NCBI GenBank assembly: GCA_036265915.1
Contig: DATAOC010000046.1
Coordinates: forward strand, 12,452-76,451
Source: AR12 sp036265915
Lineage (GTDB): Bacteria; Methylomirabilota; Methylomirabilia; Rokubacteriales; CSP1-6
Reading direction: 5' to 3'
Length of the DNA stretch: 64,000 nucleotides
The translations under genes were made by a program, and so were the position numbers. Below are positions 17,828 to 25,102 of this stretch, piece after piece. A model generated the notes under the pieces. That model saw only the letters and a program-made list of their open reading frames with translations, did no database searches and was not told the DNA's origin. The first letter of the stretch is position 1, and each line of letters opens with the position of its first letter.

Positions 17828-19099
17828 CTAGAGCTGCGACTCGATCGGCATGACGAAGAGCTCGAGGAGCTTCGTGCGGAGCCCGCGCGCCTGCCACGCC
17901 TCGTAGGTCACGCGACGCGCGCGCCCGAGGTCGGTCTCGAAGGCCGTGGACAGGCGCTCGACGACGCTGCGGTCGTGGAGCACGACGTTCAGCTCGTCGT
18001 TGAGCTCGAACGACCGGTTGTCGAAGTTGGTGGAGCCCACGGTGGCCCACACGCCGTCGACCACCACCGTCTTGGAGTGCAGCAGCGACGCCTGATACTC
18101 GTAGATCTCCACGCCGCCGCGGAGCAGCCGCCCGAACCCGCGGCGGCTCGCCGCGCGCACGAGGTTGTGGTCGATCTTGCCGGGCGTCAGCGCGACCACG
18201 CGCACGCCCCGGGACGCGGCCGCCAGCAGCGCCTCTTCCAGGCGGTCGTCGGGAAGGAAATACGGGTTGGTCAGGTAGATGCTGCGCCGCGCGCCCGCGA
18301 TGGCCAGCAGGTACATCGTGTACATGGCGTAGCTGCCGCCGGCCGGCGACGACTTGATGACCTGCGCACGCGCGTCACCGGGCGCGCGGCGGCCGTCCCA
18401 GAAGTAGGCGTCGCCGCCGAGCAGCTCGCCGGTGGCTTCGCGCCAGTTCTCGAAGAACGCGCTCTGCACGCGGTTGACCGCGGGTCCCTCGATCCGGAGA
18501 TCGGTGTCCCGCCAGTGACCGTCCTGGCGACCGTCGCCCGTCCACTTGTCGCTCACGCCGGATCCGCCCGTGATGGCAACGCGTCCGTCCGCGACCAGGA
18601 TGCGACGATGATTTCGCTTGTTGTGGCGACCGATCGAGGCGACGCGGCCGAGCGGCCGGAACGTGACGACGTGACAGCCGGCATCCTTCATCAGCCTGAC
18701 GTACTCGCCGGGCATCGACAGCGTTCCGAAGCCGTCCAGCAGGATCTTGCCGACCACCCCCGCGCGGCAGCGATCCGCCACCGCCTCGGCGATCGCGCGC
18801 GCGGGGCCGCCGTCGGCGTAGAAGTACTCCGCGTAGTCCAGCGTCGAGCGAGCGGAGCGGATCGCGGCCAGCTTGGCCGGAAAGATCTGGTCGCCGTTCA
18901 GCAGCACATCGATCCGGTTGCCGCCCACCACCGGGCTGGCGGTGTGCGCTTCCATGGTTTCCGAGAACGAGGGATCTCCGGCGCCGACACGCGGAAGCTC
19001 CTCCGCCCGCGGCATGCGGTTACACGAGGCCGCGGCGACGGCAAGGCTGATGGCAAGCGCCGCCAGTGAGGCGGCCAGCGCGATGCGACGCTGGATCAT
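17828..19099 (-). CDS. Phospholipase D-like protein (cardiolipin synthase family), possible lipoprotein
   Basis: The 423-aa protein has an N-terminal signal (MIQRR, hydrophobic core) ending in AAASC, a plausible lipobox, and two PLD half-sites. The second, HSKTVVVD, is a perfect HxKxxxxD. The first reads HRRILVAD, with Arg in place of Lys. Members condense phosphatidylglycerol to cardiolipin or hydrolyse phosphodiesters; the secretion signal favours an envelope phospholipase/synthase. An in-frame ATG at 19120 would add seven residues; I prefer 19099 because it gives the more normal signal peptide. It is divergent from the MaoC gene. Confidence 0.88.
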   Translation of the reverse strand: MIQRRIALAASLAALAISLAVAAASCNRMPRAEELPRVGAGDPSFSETMEAHTASPVVGGNRIDVLLNGDQIFPAKLAAIRSARSTLDYAEYFYADGGPARAIAEAVADRCRAGVVGKILLDGFGTLSMPGEYVRLMKDAGCHVVTFRPLGRVASIGRHNKRNHRRILVADGRVAITGGSGVSDKWTGDGRQDGHWRDTDLRIEGPAVNRVQSAFFENWREATGELLGGDAYFWDGRRAPGDARAQVIKSSPAGGSYAMYTMYLLAIAGARRSIYLTNPYFLPDDRLEEALLAAASRGVRVVALTPGKIDHNLVRAASRRGFGRLLRGGVEIYEYQASLLHSKTVVVDGVWATVGSTNFDNRSFELNDELNVVLHDRSVVERLSTAFETDLGRARRVTYEAWQARGLRTKLLELFVMPIESQL

Positions 19100-19142
19100 C
19101 ACTGTCTTAGCACCCGGCATGCCAGCGAGGGCGGATTCGAGT

Positions 19143-19154
19143 TACCATCGCGCC
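19143..19154 (+). promoter_or_regulatory. Leaderless-type -10 element of the MaoC gene
   Basis: TACCAT (19143-19148) is followed by 6 nt and the ATG at 19155. No Shine-Dalgarno lies upstream. Confidence 0.5.
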
Positions 19155-19619
19155 ATGACAACGCTGACGGTGGAGCACCCGGAAGAGCTCCTGCAACACG
19201 TCGGCCGCGAGCTCGGGCCGTCGGACTGGATGACCGTCGAGCAGGCGATGATCGACAAGTTCGCGGATGCCACCGGCGACCACCAGTGGATCCACGTGGA
19301 CGTCAAGCGGGCGAAGCGCGAGATGCCCGGCGGCAAGACGATCGCGCACGGCTATCTGACGCTGTCGCTCGTTCCACGCATGGCCGCCACGCTGGTGAAG
19401 GTCGCGAAGCGACGGCACGGCCTGAACTACGGCTCGAACAAGGTCCGCTTCACGAACACGGTGCCCGCGGGCGCGCGCCTGCGGCTGCGCCAGAAGCTCG
19501 CCGGCGTCGAGCGCGTCGCGGGCAACGGGATTCGCGTCACGTCCGAGATGACGGTCGAGATCGAGGGGCAGGAGCGGCCCGCGCTCGTCGCGGAGCTCAT
19601 CGGCGTGCACTACGCCTGA
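19155..19619 (+). CDS. MaoC-family (R)-specific enoyl-CoA hydratase
   Basis: The 154-aa single hot-dog protein has the hydratase motif with Asp42 and His47 in GDHQWIHVD, and TIAHGYLTLSL. This is the family that adds water to trans-2-enoyl-CoA to give (R)-3-hydroxyacyl-CoA, and the length is typical. It may serve fatty-acid or aromatic acyl-CoA breakdown. It begins a co-directional run through the OsmC and RNase H genes. Confidence 0.92.
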   Translation: MTTLTVEHPEELLQHVGRELGPSDWMTVEQAMIDKFADATGDHQWIHVDVKRAKREMPGGKTIAHGYLTLSLVPRMAATLVKVAKRRHGLNYGSNKVRFTNTVPAGARLRLRQKLAGVERVAGNGIRVTSEMTVEIEGQERPALVAELIGVHYA

Positions 19620-19635
19620 CCCGCGACTGGCCGCC

Positions 19636-19908
19636 GTGATCGCGACGGTGCTGGCGCTCGCGGCGCGTCCCGGTGTCGAGCCGCCGATGCCGTGGACGTG
19701 CCCGGAGAGTCATCCGATCAAGGGCTACGTCTCGCACGAGTCGGGCCTGCGCATCTACTTCATGCCGGACAGCCCGTACTACGAGGAAGCGAGCCCGGAG
19801 CGCTGTTACGCGACCGAGGACGAGGCGCGCCAGGACGGCAGCGCGCCCGCGCGCCGCGCCGAGCCCGTCGACGCGCGGCAGGGAGGCGAGGATGAGCGAC
19901 AAGGTTGA
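19636..19908 (+). CDS. Small conserved protein with CPxSHPIKG motif
   Basis: The 90-aa protein starts at GTG 19636. After a short hydrophobic N terminus it has TCPESHPIKG, then GLRIYFMPDSPYYEEASPERCYATEDE-like sequence split over about residues 36-65. The Cys/His pattern and the IY-PxSxYY-PExCYxTExEA pattern resemble the small sunset-type or Ada-like Cys modules often appended to nucleases and found alone in bacteria. That assignment is from memory and tentative. The charged C terminus overlaps the OsmC start by 17 bp, so the two are probably co-translated. Function unknown. Confidence 0.6.
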   Translation: MIATVLALAARPGVEPPMPWTCPESHPIKGYVSHESGLRIYFMPDSPYYEEASPERCYATEDEARQDGSAPARRAEPVDARQGGEDERQG

Positions 19909-20302
19909 CACGGTCCGATCGTCGAGCAGTGGAACCATCGGTCGCGCGCGCACGGCCGCGCGCGGGCAGACGCTGATCCTCGACTCCTCCACGCATCCGC
20001 AGCCCGATGCGCTGACGAACAGCGAGGCGTTCCTCGCCGGCGTGTCGTCGTGCGGCGTCACCCTCATCGAGGCGCACGCCCGGGACACCGGCGTCGCCCT
20101 CCGCGGGGTCGACGTCACCATCGAGGGCGTCCGCACCGCGGCCGAGCCGAATCGCTTCAAGTCCGTCACGCTCACCTTTTCGCTCAGCGGCGTGAGCCAG
20201 GCGCAGGCGGAGGCGCTCGTGGAGACATATCGCCAGCGCTGACCGCTCTATCGCACGGTCGCGGGCGCGACCGACGTGGCAGTGAAGGTCCTGACGGTCT
20301 GA
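19892..20302 (+). CDS. OsmC-family peroxiredoxin-like protein, probable selenoprotein (UGA at codon 117)
   Basis: An ATG after GGGAGGCG opens a frame that meets TGA at 20240-20242. The same frame continues for 19 sense codons to TGA at 20300-20302. Reading the first TGA as selenocysteine gives 136 aa, the normal OsmC length. The joint reads ETYRQR-U-PLYRTVAGATDV, where family members have ERCPxYRTL-like sequence, so U117 replaces the conserved second active-site Cys. The first Cys is Cys54 in AGVSSCGVT. OsmC proteins reduce organic hydroperoxides at the dimer interface with these two residues. A SECIS-like hairpin follows the UGA. The alternative is a nonsense mutation, but the tail is intact family sequence. 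Confidence 0.85.
20254..20278 (+). promoter_or_regulatory. Putative bacterial SECIS hairpin downstream of the OsmC UGA
   Basis: A perfect 6-bp upper stem (GGTCGC 20257-20262 with GCGACC 20267-20272) closes a 4-nt GGGC loop, with a further CAC/GTG pairing below a 3-nt bulge. The loop begins 20 nt after the UGA and starts with G. Bacterial SECIS elements lie inside the coding region just after the UGA, with a small loop bearing an early G about 16-37 nt downstream. The fit is good but GC-rich DNA makes hairpins by chance. Confidence 0.65.
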
Positions 20303-20308
20303 GGGAGA

Positions 20309-20965
20309 GTGGCGAAGGTCTACGTCGTCACGGCGCCGGACCGCATCCGCGGCGTCTACGAGACGTGGGCCGCCTGCGAGGCCGCCGTCAAGGGCGTGCC
20401 GGGCGCGCGCTACCAGGCGGTCGGCAGCCGCGCGCAGGCGGAGGCGATGCTGCGCGGCGAGGGCACGGCGCTCGAGAGCGGCCTTTACGCGTTCGTCGAC
20501 GGCAATCACCACGGCGGCGTCGGCGTCGTCATCGTGCAGGGCGGCGGCGAGGACCCGGCGGTGCTCGACGAGGCGTCGATGACCGTGACCCAGGTATTCG
20601 CGGGCGGGGCCGTGCGCGCACTCGCGGAGCCGGCCGCCATCGCGGCGGCGCTGGCGCGGCTGCGCAACGTGCTGGCCGAGCTGGCCGCCCTCTACCTGGC
20701 GCTGCGACTGCTGCCCGAGCGCGCGCGCGTCACGATCGTGCACGACTACGAGGGCCTCGGCGCCTGGATGACCGGGCGCTGGAAGACGCGCGACGCCACG
20801 GTGGCGGAGGTCGTGGCGGCGTGCGCGGAGCTCGCAGCGCGCCGCGGCCTCACGCTGACGTTCCGCCACCAGCGGGGCCATCAGGCGGCGTGGGCCGGCC
20901 GCGACGACTACGCGCAGCTCAACGCGCGCGCCGATGCGCTCGCGACGGACGCCGCACGTGGCTGA
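20309..20965 (+). CDS. rnhA: Ribonuclease HI with N-terminal viroplasmin-like domain
   Basis: The 218-aa protein starts at GTG after GAGGGAGA, 6 bp past the OsmC stop. Residues 1-48 (KVYVV, GVYETW, GARYQAV) match the RNase H1 N-terminal hybrid-binding/caulimovirus viroplasmin domain. Residues about 60-215 form an RNase H fold with Asp in FVDGNHH, Glu in NVLAEL, Asp in VHDYEG and Asp in NARADAL as the D-E-D-D set. It would cut RNA in RNA-DNA hybrids. The core is rather divergent (VDGN instead of TDGS), so retention of activity is likely but not certain. Confidence 0.85.
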   Translation: MAKVYVVTAPDRIRGVYETWAACEAAVKGVPGARYQAVGSRAQAEAMLRGEGTALESGLYAFVDGNHHGGVGVVIVQGGGEDPAVLDEASMTVTQVFAGGAVRALAEPAAIAAALARLRNVLAELAALYLALRLLPERARVTIVHDYEGLGAWMTGRWKTRDATVAEVVAACAELAARRGLTLTFRHQRGHQAAWAGRDDYAQLNARADALATDAARG

Positions 20966-21037
20966 GCGCGTTCGTCGACCGGCCGCGGGCGCAGCGGGCG
21001 CCGCCGGCCGGCGGTATGCTGCGAGCAGGAGGCGCCG

Positions 21038-22450
21038 ATGACGGCCCGGAACACTCGCATCGAGAAGGACGCGCTCGGTCCGGTGGAAGTCGACGCCCGG
21101 CGGCTGTGGGGCGCCCAGACGGAGCGCTCGCGACGCAACTTCGTGATCGGCGCGGGCCGCTTTCGCTGGGGACGTCCGGTGATCCGCGCCTTCGGCCTGA
21201 TCAAGAAGGCCGCCGCGCTGGCCAACGAGGAGCTGGGCCAGCTGCCAGCGGCGAAGGCCCAGCTGATCGCGCGCGCCGCCGACGAGGTCGTCGCCGGGCA
21301 GTGGGACGACGAGTTCCCGCTCGTGGTGTTCCAGACGGGCTCCGGCACGCAGTCCAACATGAACGCGAACGAGGTCATCGCCAACCGTGCCGCGCAGCTG
21401 GGCGGCGGGCAGGCGGGTGACAAGAGCCGCATCCACCCCAACGACGACGTCAACATGAGCCAGTCGTCCAACGACGTGTTCCCGGCCGTCATGCACGTCG
21501 CGACCGTCGAGCAGCTCGAGGACACGCTCGTGCCAGCCGTGCGAGCGCTGCGCGACACGCTCGACGCCAAGGCGCGCGCGTACGCGGACGTGGTCATGAT
21601 CGGCCGCACGCACTTGCAAGACGCGACGCCACTCACGCTGGGGCAGGCGATCTCCGGCTGGGTGGCGCAGCTCGACGACGCGCTGGACGGCGTGCGGTGG
21701 GCGGCGGGCCGTCTCACCGGCCTGGCCCTCGGCGGCACCGCGGTCGGCACCGGCCTCAACGCCCACCCGCGCTTCGGCGAGGTGGTCGCGCGCAAGCTCG
21801 CGGAGGCGACCGGCAAGCCCTTCGTCTCGGCCCGGAACAAGTTCGCTGCGCTCTCCGCGCACGACGCGATCGTGGATGCCAGCGCGGTCCTCCGCACGCT
21901 TGCCGGAGCGCTCATGAAGATCGCCAACGACGTCCGCTGGCACGCCTCGGGACCGCGCGCCGGGCTGGGCGAGCTGCGCATTCCCGAGAACGAGCCGGGC
22001 TCGTCCATCATGCCGGGCAAGATCAACCCCACGCAGGCCGAGGCCCTGACCATGGTCGCCGTGCAGGTGTTCGGCAACGACACGGCGGTGGCCCTGGCCG
22101 GGTCGCAGGGCAACTTCCAGCTCAACGTCTACAAGCCGGTGATGCTGCACAACGTGCTGGAGTCGATCGCGCTGCTCGCCGACGCCGTGCATTCCTTCGA
22201 CGAGCACTGCGCGCGCGGCCTCGAGCCGGACACGGCGCGCATTCGCCGCCACGTCGACGAGTCGCTCATGCTCGTGACCGCGCTCACGCCGCACATCGGC
22301 TACGAGAAGGCCGCGCAGATCGCGCTGGCCGCACATCGCGAGGGGACGAGCCTGCGCGACGCCGCGCTCAAGCTCGGCTTCGTGACCGGCGATGACTACG
22401 ACCGCTGGGTGCGCCCGGAGGACATGACGCACCCGCTGGGAGGGGCGTGA
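21038..22450 (+). CDS. fumC: Class II fumarate hydratase
   Basis: The 470-aa enzyme of the aspartase/fumarase superfamily has GSGTQSNMNANE, the fumarase-type HPNDDVNMSQSSND and the signature GSSIMPGKINP at 321-331. It interconverts fumarate and (S)-malate in the TCA cycle as a homotetramer in the cytoplasm. Length and motifs fit FumC rather than aspartase. An AGGAGG site 6 nt upstream fixes the ATG. The next gene starts on its stop codon. Confidence 0.96.
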   Translation: MTARNTRIEKDALGPVEVDARRLWGAQTERSRRNFVIGAGRFRWGRPVIRAFGLIKKAAALANEELGQLPAAKAQLIARAADEVVAGQWDDEFPLVVFQTGSGTQSNMNANEVIANRAAQLGGGQAGDKSRIHPNDDVNMSQSSNDVFPAVMHVATVEQLEDTLVPAVRALRDTLDAKARAYADVVMIGRTHLQDATPLTLGQAISGWVAQLDDALDGVRWAAGRLTGLALGGTAVGTGLNAHPRFGEVVARKLAEATGKPFVSARNKFAALSAHDAIVDASAVLRTLAGALMKIANDVRWHASGPRAGLGELRIPENEPGSSIMPGKINPTQAEALTMVAVQVFGNDTAVALAGSQGNFQLNVYKPVMLHNVLESIALLADAVHSFDEHCARGLEPDTARIRRHVDESLMLVTALTPHIGYEKAAQIALAAHREGTSLRDAALKLGFVTGDDYDRWVRPEDMTHPLGGA

Positions 22451-23064
22451 TGACGCAGCAGACGGTCGGTGTGCTGCTCTTCCCCGAGTTCGAGCTGCTC
22501 GACGTCTTCGGACCGCTCGAGGCCTTCGGCCAGGCGCGGGATTTCTTCCGCGTGCTCACGGTGGCCGAGCACGCGGGCCCGGTGGCGAGCGCGCAGGGAC
22601 CACGGGCGATTGCCGACCACGGCCTCGACGACTGTCCGCCGCTCGACATCCTGCTCGTGCCCGGCGGCATGGGCACGCGGCGGGAGGTCGGCAACCGCAC
22701 GCTGCTGGACTGGATCGCGCGGCAGGCGCGGCGCACGCCGACCACGACGTCGGTGTGCACGGGCTCGGCGCTCCTTGCGAAGGCCGGCGTGCTGGACGGC
22801 CGGCGCGCCACGTCGAACAAGCGGGCGTTCGCCTGGGTCATGGAGCAGGGGCCGAAGGTGGACTGGGTACGCCAGGCGCGCTGGGTCGAAGACGGCAACG
22901 TCGTCACGTCGTCCGGGGTGTCGGCCGGTATCGACATGGCGCTGCACCTGATCGGCCGCCTGGCGGGCGCCGGCGTGCGCGACGAGGTGGCGACGCGCAT
23001 GGAGTACGTCTGGCACGACGACGCGGCGAACGACCCGTTCGCGCGCGTGTGGGGGCTCGTCTAG
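22450..23064 (+). CDS. DJ-1/PfpI family protein (GATase1-like)
   Basis: The 204-aa protein (ATG 22450 preferred; GTG 22447 has its ribosome site too close) has the flavodoxin-like fold with TTTSVCTGSALLA. The nucleophile Cys is about residue 103, with an early Glu in FPEFELLDVFGP. This subgroup includes isonitrile hydratase-like and ThiJ/PfpI proteins; the SVCTGS elbow and FEL-LDVFGP start are typical. Function ranges from glyoxalase III to stress chaperone, so no single activity is assigned. The start overlaps the fumC stop. The stop shares a CTAG with the stop of the convergent dehydrogenase. Confidence 0.9.
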   Translation: MTQQTVGVLLFPEFELLDVFGPLEAFGQARDFFRVLTVAEHAGPVASAQGPRAIADHGLDDCPPLDILLVPGGMGTRREVGNRTLLDWIARQARRTPTTTSVCTGSALLAKAGVLDGRRATSNKRAFAWVMEQGPKVDWVRQARWVEDGNVVTSSGVSAGIDMALHLIGRLAGAGVRDEVATRMEYVWHDDAANDPFARVWGLV

Positions 23065-24014
23065 GGCGCGTTCACGACGTGCATGCGCTCACCGCGCGCG
23101 AACGCCTCCACCGTCGCGATCGAGATGCGCAGCATGTTCGCCGAGGCCTCCGTGGTGTTGTAGCCGATGTGCGGTGTCAGGAGGACGTTGGGCAGCGAGG
23201 CCATCGGATGCGGCACCGGCGTCGGCTCGGTCTCGTGCACGTCGAAGGCGGCGCCGCGGATCCTGCCGGCCGCGAGCAGCTCTATCAGCGCGGCGTTGTC
23301 GACGAGCCGCGCCCGCGCCGTGTTGATCAGCCACGCGCTCGGGCGCAGGCGCGCCAGCAGCGCGCGCGAGACGAGGCCCTCGGTCTCGCGCGAGTACGCG
23401 AGATGCAGGGACACGACATCGGCGCGCTCGAAGAGCGCCTCGAGCGACGCGGGCTCGACGCCCGCCGGCGCGCGGCCGGCGGACGCGCGGCGGGTCCAGG
23501 CGATGACGCGCATGCCGATGCCCATCCCGAGCCGCGCCATCTCGACGCCGATCGGCCCGAGCCCCACCACACCGAGGATCTTGCCCCGCAGCTCGATGCC
23601 GTTGAAGCGCCCGGGCTCCCAGCGGCCCTCGCGAAGGCTGCGGTCGGCGGCGGCCACGTGACGCGTGAGCGCCAGCATCATGGCGAGCGTGTGCTCGGCC
23701 ACCGACGTCGCGCCGTAGTCGGGCGTGTTCGCGACCAGGATGCCCTGACGAGTGGCGGCGTCGACGTCGATGTAGCTGGCGTAGCCGATCCCGAGAAAGC
23801 TGATGAAGCGCAGCCGCGGACACGCGCGCAGCACCTCGGCATCCATGGAGGAATAGTCGAGGATGACCACGTCGGCGTCGCGGACGCGCGCGATCAGCGC
23901 GCCACGATCACGCGGGGGCCCGTCGTGGAAGTCGACGGCGCCGAGGCGCCGCAACGGCTCGAGCTCGCCGGGTGATTGCACGCAGCCGGCGCCATCGGGA
24001 AAGACGATCCGCAC
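23061..24014 (-). CDS. D-2-hydroxyacid dehydrogenase
   Basis: The 317-aa NAD-dependent enzyme has the Rossmann motif GVVGLGPIG near residue 147, INTARA with the substrate-binding Arg, and a C-terminal PHIGYNT containing the catalytic His. It would reduce a 2-ketoacid or oxidise a D-2-hydroxyacid such as phosphoglycerate, glycerate or lactate. The start is GTG at 24014, preceded by a leaderless-type TATCAT. The last 4 bp overlap the DJ-1 stop on the other strand. Confidence 0.93.
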   Translation of the reverse strand: MRIVFPDGAGCVQSPGELEPLRRLGAVDFHDGPPRDRGALIARVRDADVVILDYSSMDAEVLRACPRLRFISFLGIGYASYIDVDAATRQGILVANTPDYGATSVAEHTLAMMLALTRHVAAADRSLREGRWEPGRFNGIELRGKILGVVGLGPIGVEMARLGMGIGMRVIAWTRRASAGRAPAGVEPASLEALFERADVVSLHLAYSRETEGLVSRALLARLRPSAWLINTARARLVDNAALIELLAAGRIRGAAFDVHETEPTPVPHPMASLPNVLLTPHIGYNTTEASANMLRISIATVEAFARGERMHVVNAP

Positions 24015-24026
24015 CGGGGGATGATA
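24015..24026 (-). promoter_or_regulatory. Leaderless-type -10 element of the 2-hydroxyacid dehydrogenase gene
   Basis: TATCAT (24026 to 24021) is followed by six nt (CCCCCG) and the GTG start. There is no Shine-Dalgarno. Confidence 0.5.
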
Positions 24027-24028
24027 CC

Positions 24029-24057
24029 GCGTCGCCGCCGGCGCGCGCCTGCGACGC
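24029..24057 (-). terminator. Hairpin after the small lipoprotein gene
   Basis: GCGTCGC and GCGACGC form a perfect 7-bp stem around a 15-nt GC-rich loop. It starts 2 bp after the lipoprotein stop. There is no U-run, so termination is only suggested. Confidence 0.35.
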
Positions 24058-24059
24058 TG

Positions 24060-24533
24060 CTAGCGCGGCTGACGCGTGAGCTCGGCCGGTCCGCGCGGCC
24101 CCCAGCGGAAGCTGGAATCGCCGCTGCCCTGCAGCTGGTTCTCCGCCACCCTCGCAAGCGTCAGTCGCTGCGTGCCGTCGGGCGTCTCGCTCTGCACGAC
24201 GAGCACGAGCCGGCCGCGGGCGTCGCTGCCGAGCCAGCCCTGGGCGCGCGACGACACCGCCGCCCCGGAGATCCAGCTCGTGAGCACGCCGGTGACGCCG
24301 GGACGCCGACCGCCGAGCAGCTCGTAGTTCCCGAGGTACACCCCGGACGTCCCCACCTCGATGGGCTCGGGGGTCAGCAGAAGCGCCACGGGTCCGCCTC
24401 CCCACGTGCCGCGCCAGGTGCCGGCAAGATCGGGAGCCGAAGCGACTTGCGACGACGGCGGCGGTGGCAGCGGCGCCTGCACCGCACAGGCGGTCAGGAA
24501 GACAGCGGCGAGCAGGATGCCGGCCCAGCGCAT
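24060..24533 (-). CDS. Putative lipoprotein of unknown function
   Basis: The 157-aa protein has a type II signal ending in FLTAC (lipobox, Cys16). A Pro/Ser-rich linker follows, and then a beta-rich domain with LAGTWRGTWGG, GVYLGNYELLGG and RGRLVLVVQ-type strands, suggestive of a small beta-barrel or META/lipocalin-like fold. No family is recognised. AATAAT lies 6 nt before the ATG, so a leaderless transcript is likely. It is divergent from the receiver-like gene. Confidence 0.72.
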   Translation of the reverse strand: MRWAGILLAAVFLTACAVQAPLPPPPSSQVASAPDLAGTWRGTWGGGPVALLLTPEPIEVGTSGVYLGNYELLGGRRPGVTGVLTSWISGAAVSSRAQGWLGSDARGRLVLVVQSETPDGTQRLTLARVAENQLQGSGDSSFRWGPRGPAELTRQPR

Positions 24534-24545
24534 GGCTCAATTATT
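24534..24545 (-). promoter_or_regulatory. Leaderless-type -10 element of the lipoprotein gene
   Basis: AATAAT (24545 to 24540), five of six matches to the TATAAT consensus, stands 6 nt before the ATG at 24533. No Shine-Dalgarno is present. Confidence 0.45.
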
Positions 24546-24603
24546 CCACGACTTCGACCCGATGCACGGTCATGGCGGCATGCGGGGTGCAACACGCAGC
24601 CCC

Positions 24604-25053
24604 ATGGTCACCGTGGCGCTGTTCGGGGCGGACGAGGATAGCGTCCTCGTGCGCCTCGGCCTCCGCGAGGCGGGACTCGCCGCGACCGGCGCGTACGTGC
24701 AGGAGGTGCAATCCGGCGACGTCGACCTGGCCGAGTTCCTCGGCCGCGCCCGCCCGGACGTGGTCATCTACGATTTCGTGCAGCCCGCCGCACGTAGCCT
24801 GCGCTGGCTGCGAAAGCTCGAGCAGGTCTGCGAGGCACAGCAGATCCCGTGCGTGCTGACCGTTCGCGACGTGCGCGACCTGCATCACGTGGTCGTGGGC
24901 TGGGCCGCCTGCATCCTCATCCGCCCGTACGACGCCGAGATGGCCCGCCTCGCGATCCGTGAAGCGATCAGCGCGGACGACGACGACCACGTCGACGACG
25001 AGGTGGACGCGCGCGACGAGGTCGAGGGCGACGACGACGAGGCAGCCGCCTGA
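24604..25053 (+). CDS. Receiver-like (CheY-fold) protein with acidic tail
   Basis: The 149-aa protein (ATG 24604; an in-frame ATG at 24562 would add 14 residues) looks like a response-regulator receiver. It has VTVALFGADEDS, then RPDVVIYDFVQPAAR with the Asp at the phosphorylation strand, CVLTV and a final ILIRPYD in place of the usual Lys-Pro. Arg replacing the conserved Lys suggests a divergent or pseudo-receiver. The last 25 residues are almost all Asp/Glu. No kinase is nearby. Confidence 0.7.
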   Translation: MVTVALFGADEDSVLVRLGLREAGLAATGAYVQEVQSGDVDLAEFLGRARPDVVIYDFVQPAARSLRWLRKLEQVCEAQQIPCVLTVRDVRDLHHVVVGWAACILIRPYDAEMARLAIREAISADDDDHVDDEVDARDEVEGDDDEAAA

Positions 25054-25090
25054 AGTGTAGAAAAAGCTACGAATTCGCGGGCCGAGCCGC

Positions 25091-25102
25091 TAACGTGTGC
25101 CC
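25091..25102 (+). promoter_or_regulatory. Leaderless-type -10 element of the MlaC-SPOR gene
   Basis: TAACGT (25091-25096) is followed by six nt and the ATG at 25103, with no Shine-Dalgarno. This also supports ATG 25103 over the in-frame GTG at 25097. Confidence 0.45.

Noticed and set aside
19892..20242. OsmC gene as a simple truncated or pseudogene ending at 20242
   Set aside because: The following 19 codons retain exact family sequence and the UGA replaces the conserved Cys, which favours recoding over decay. It is kept as a hypothesis rather than proven.
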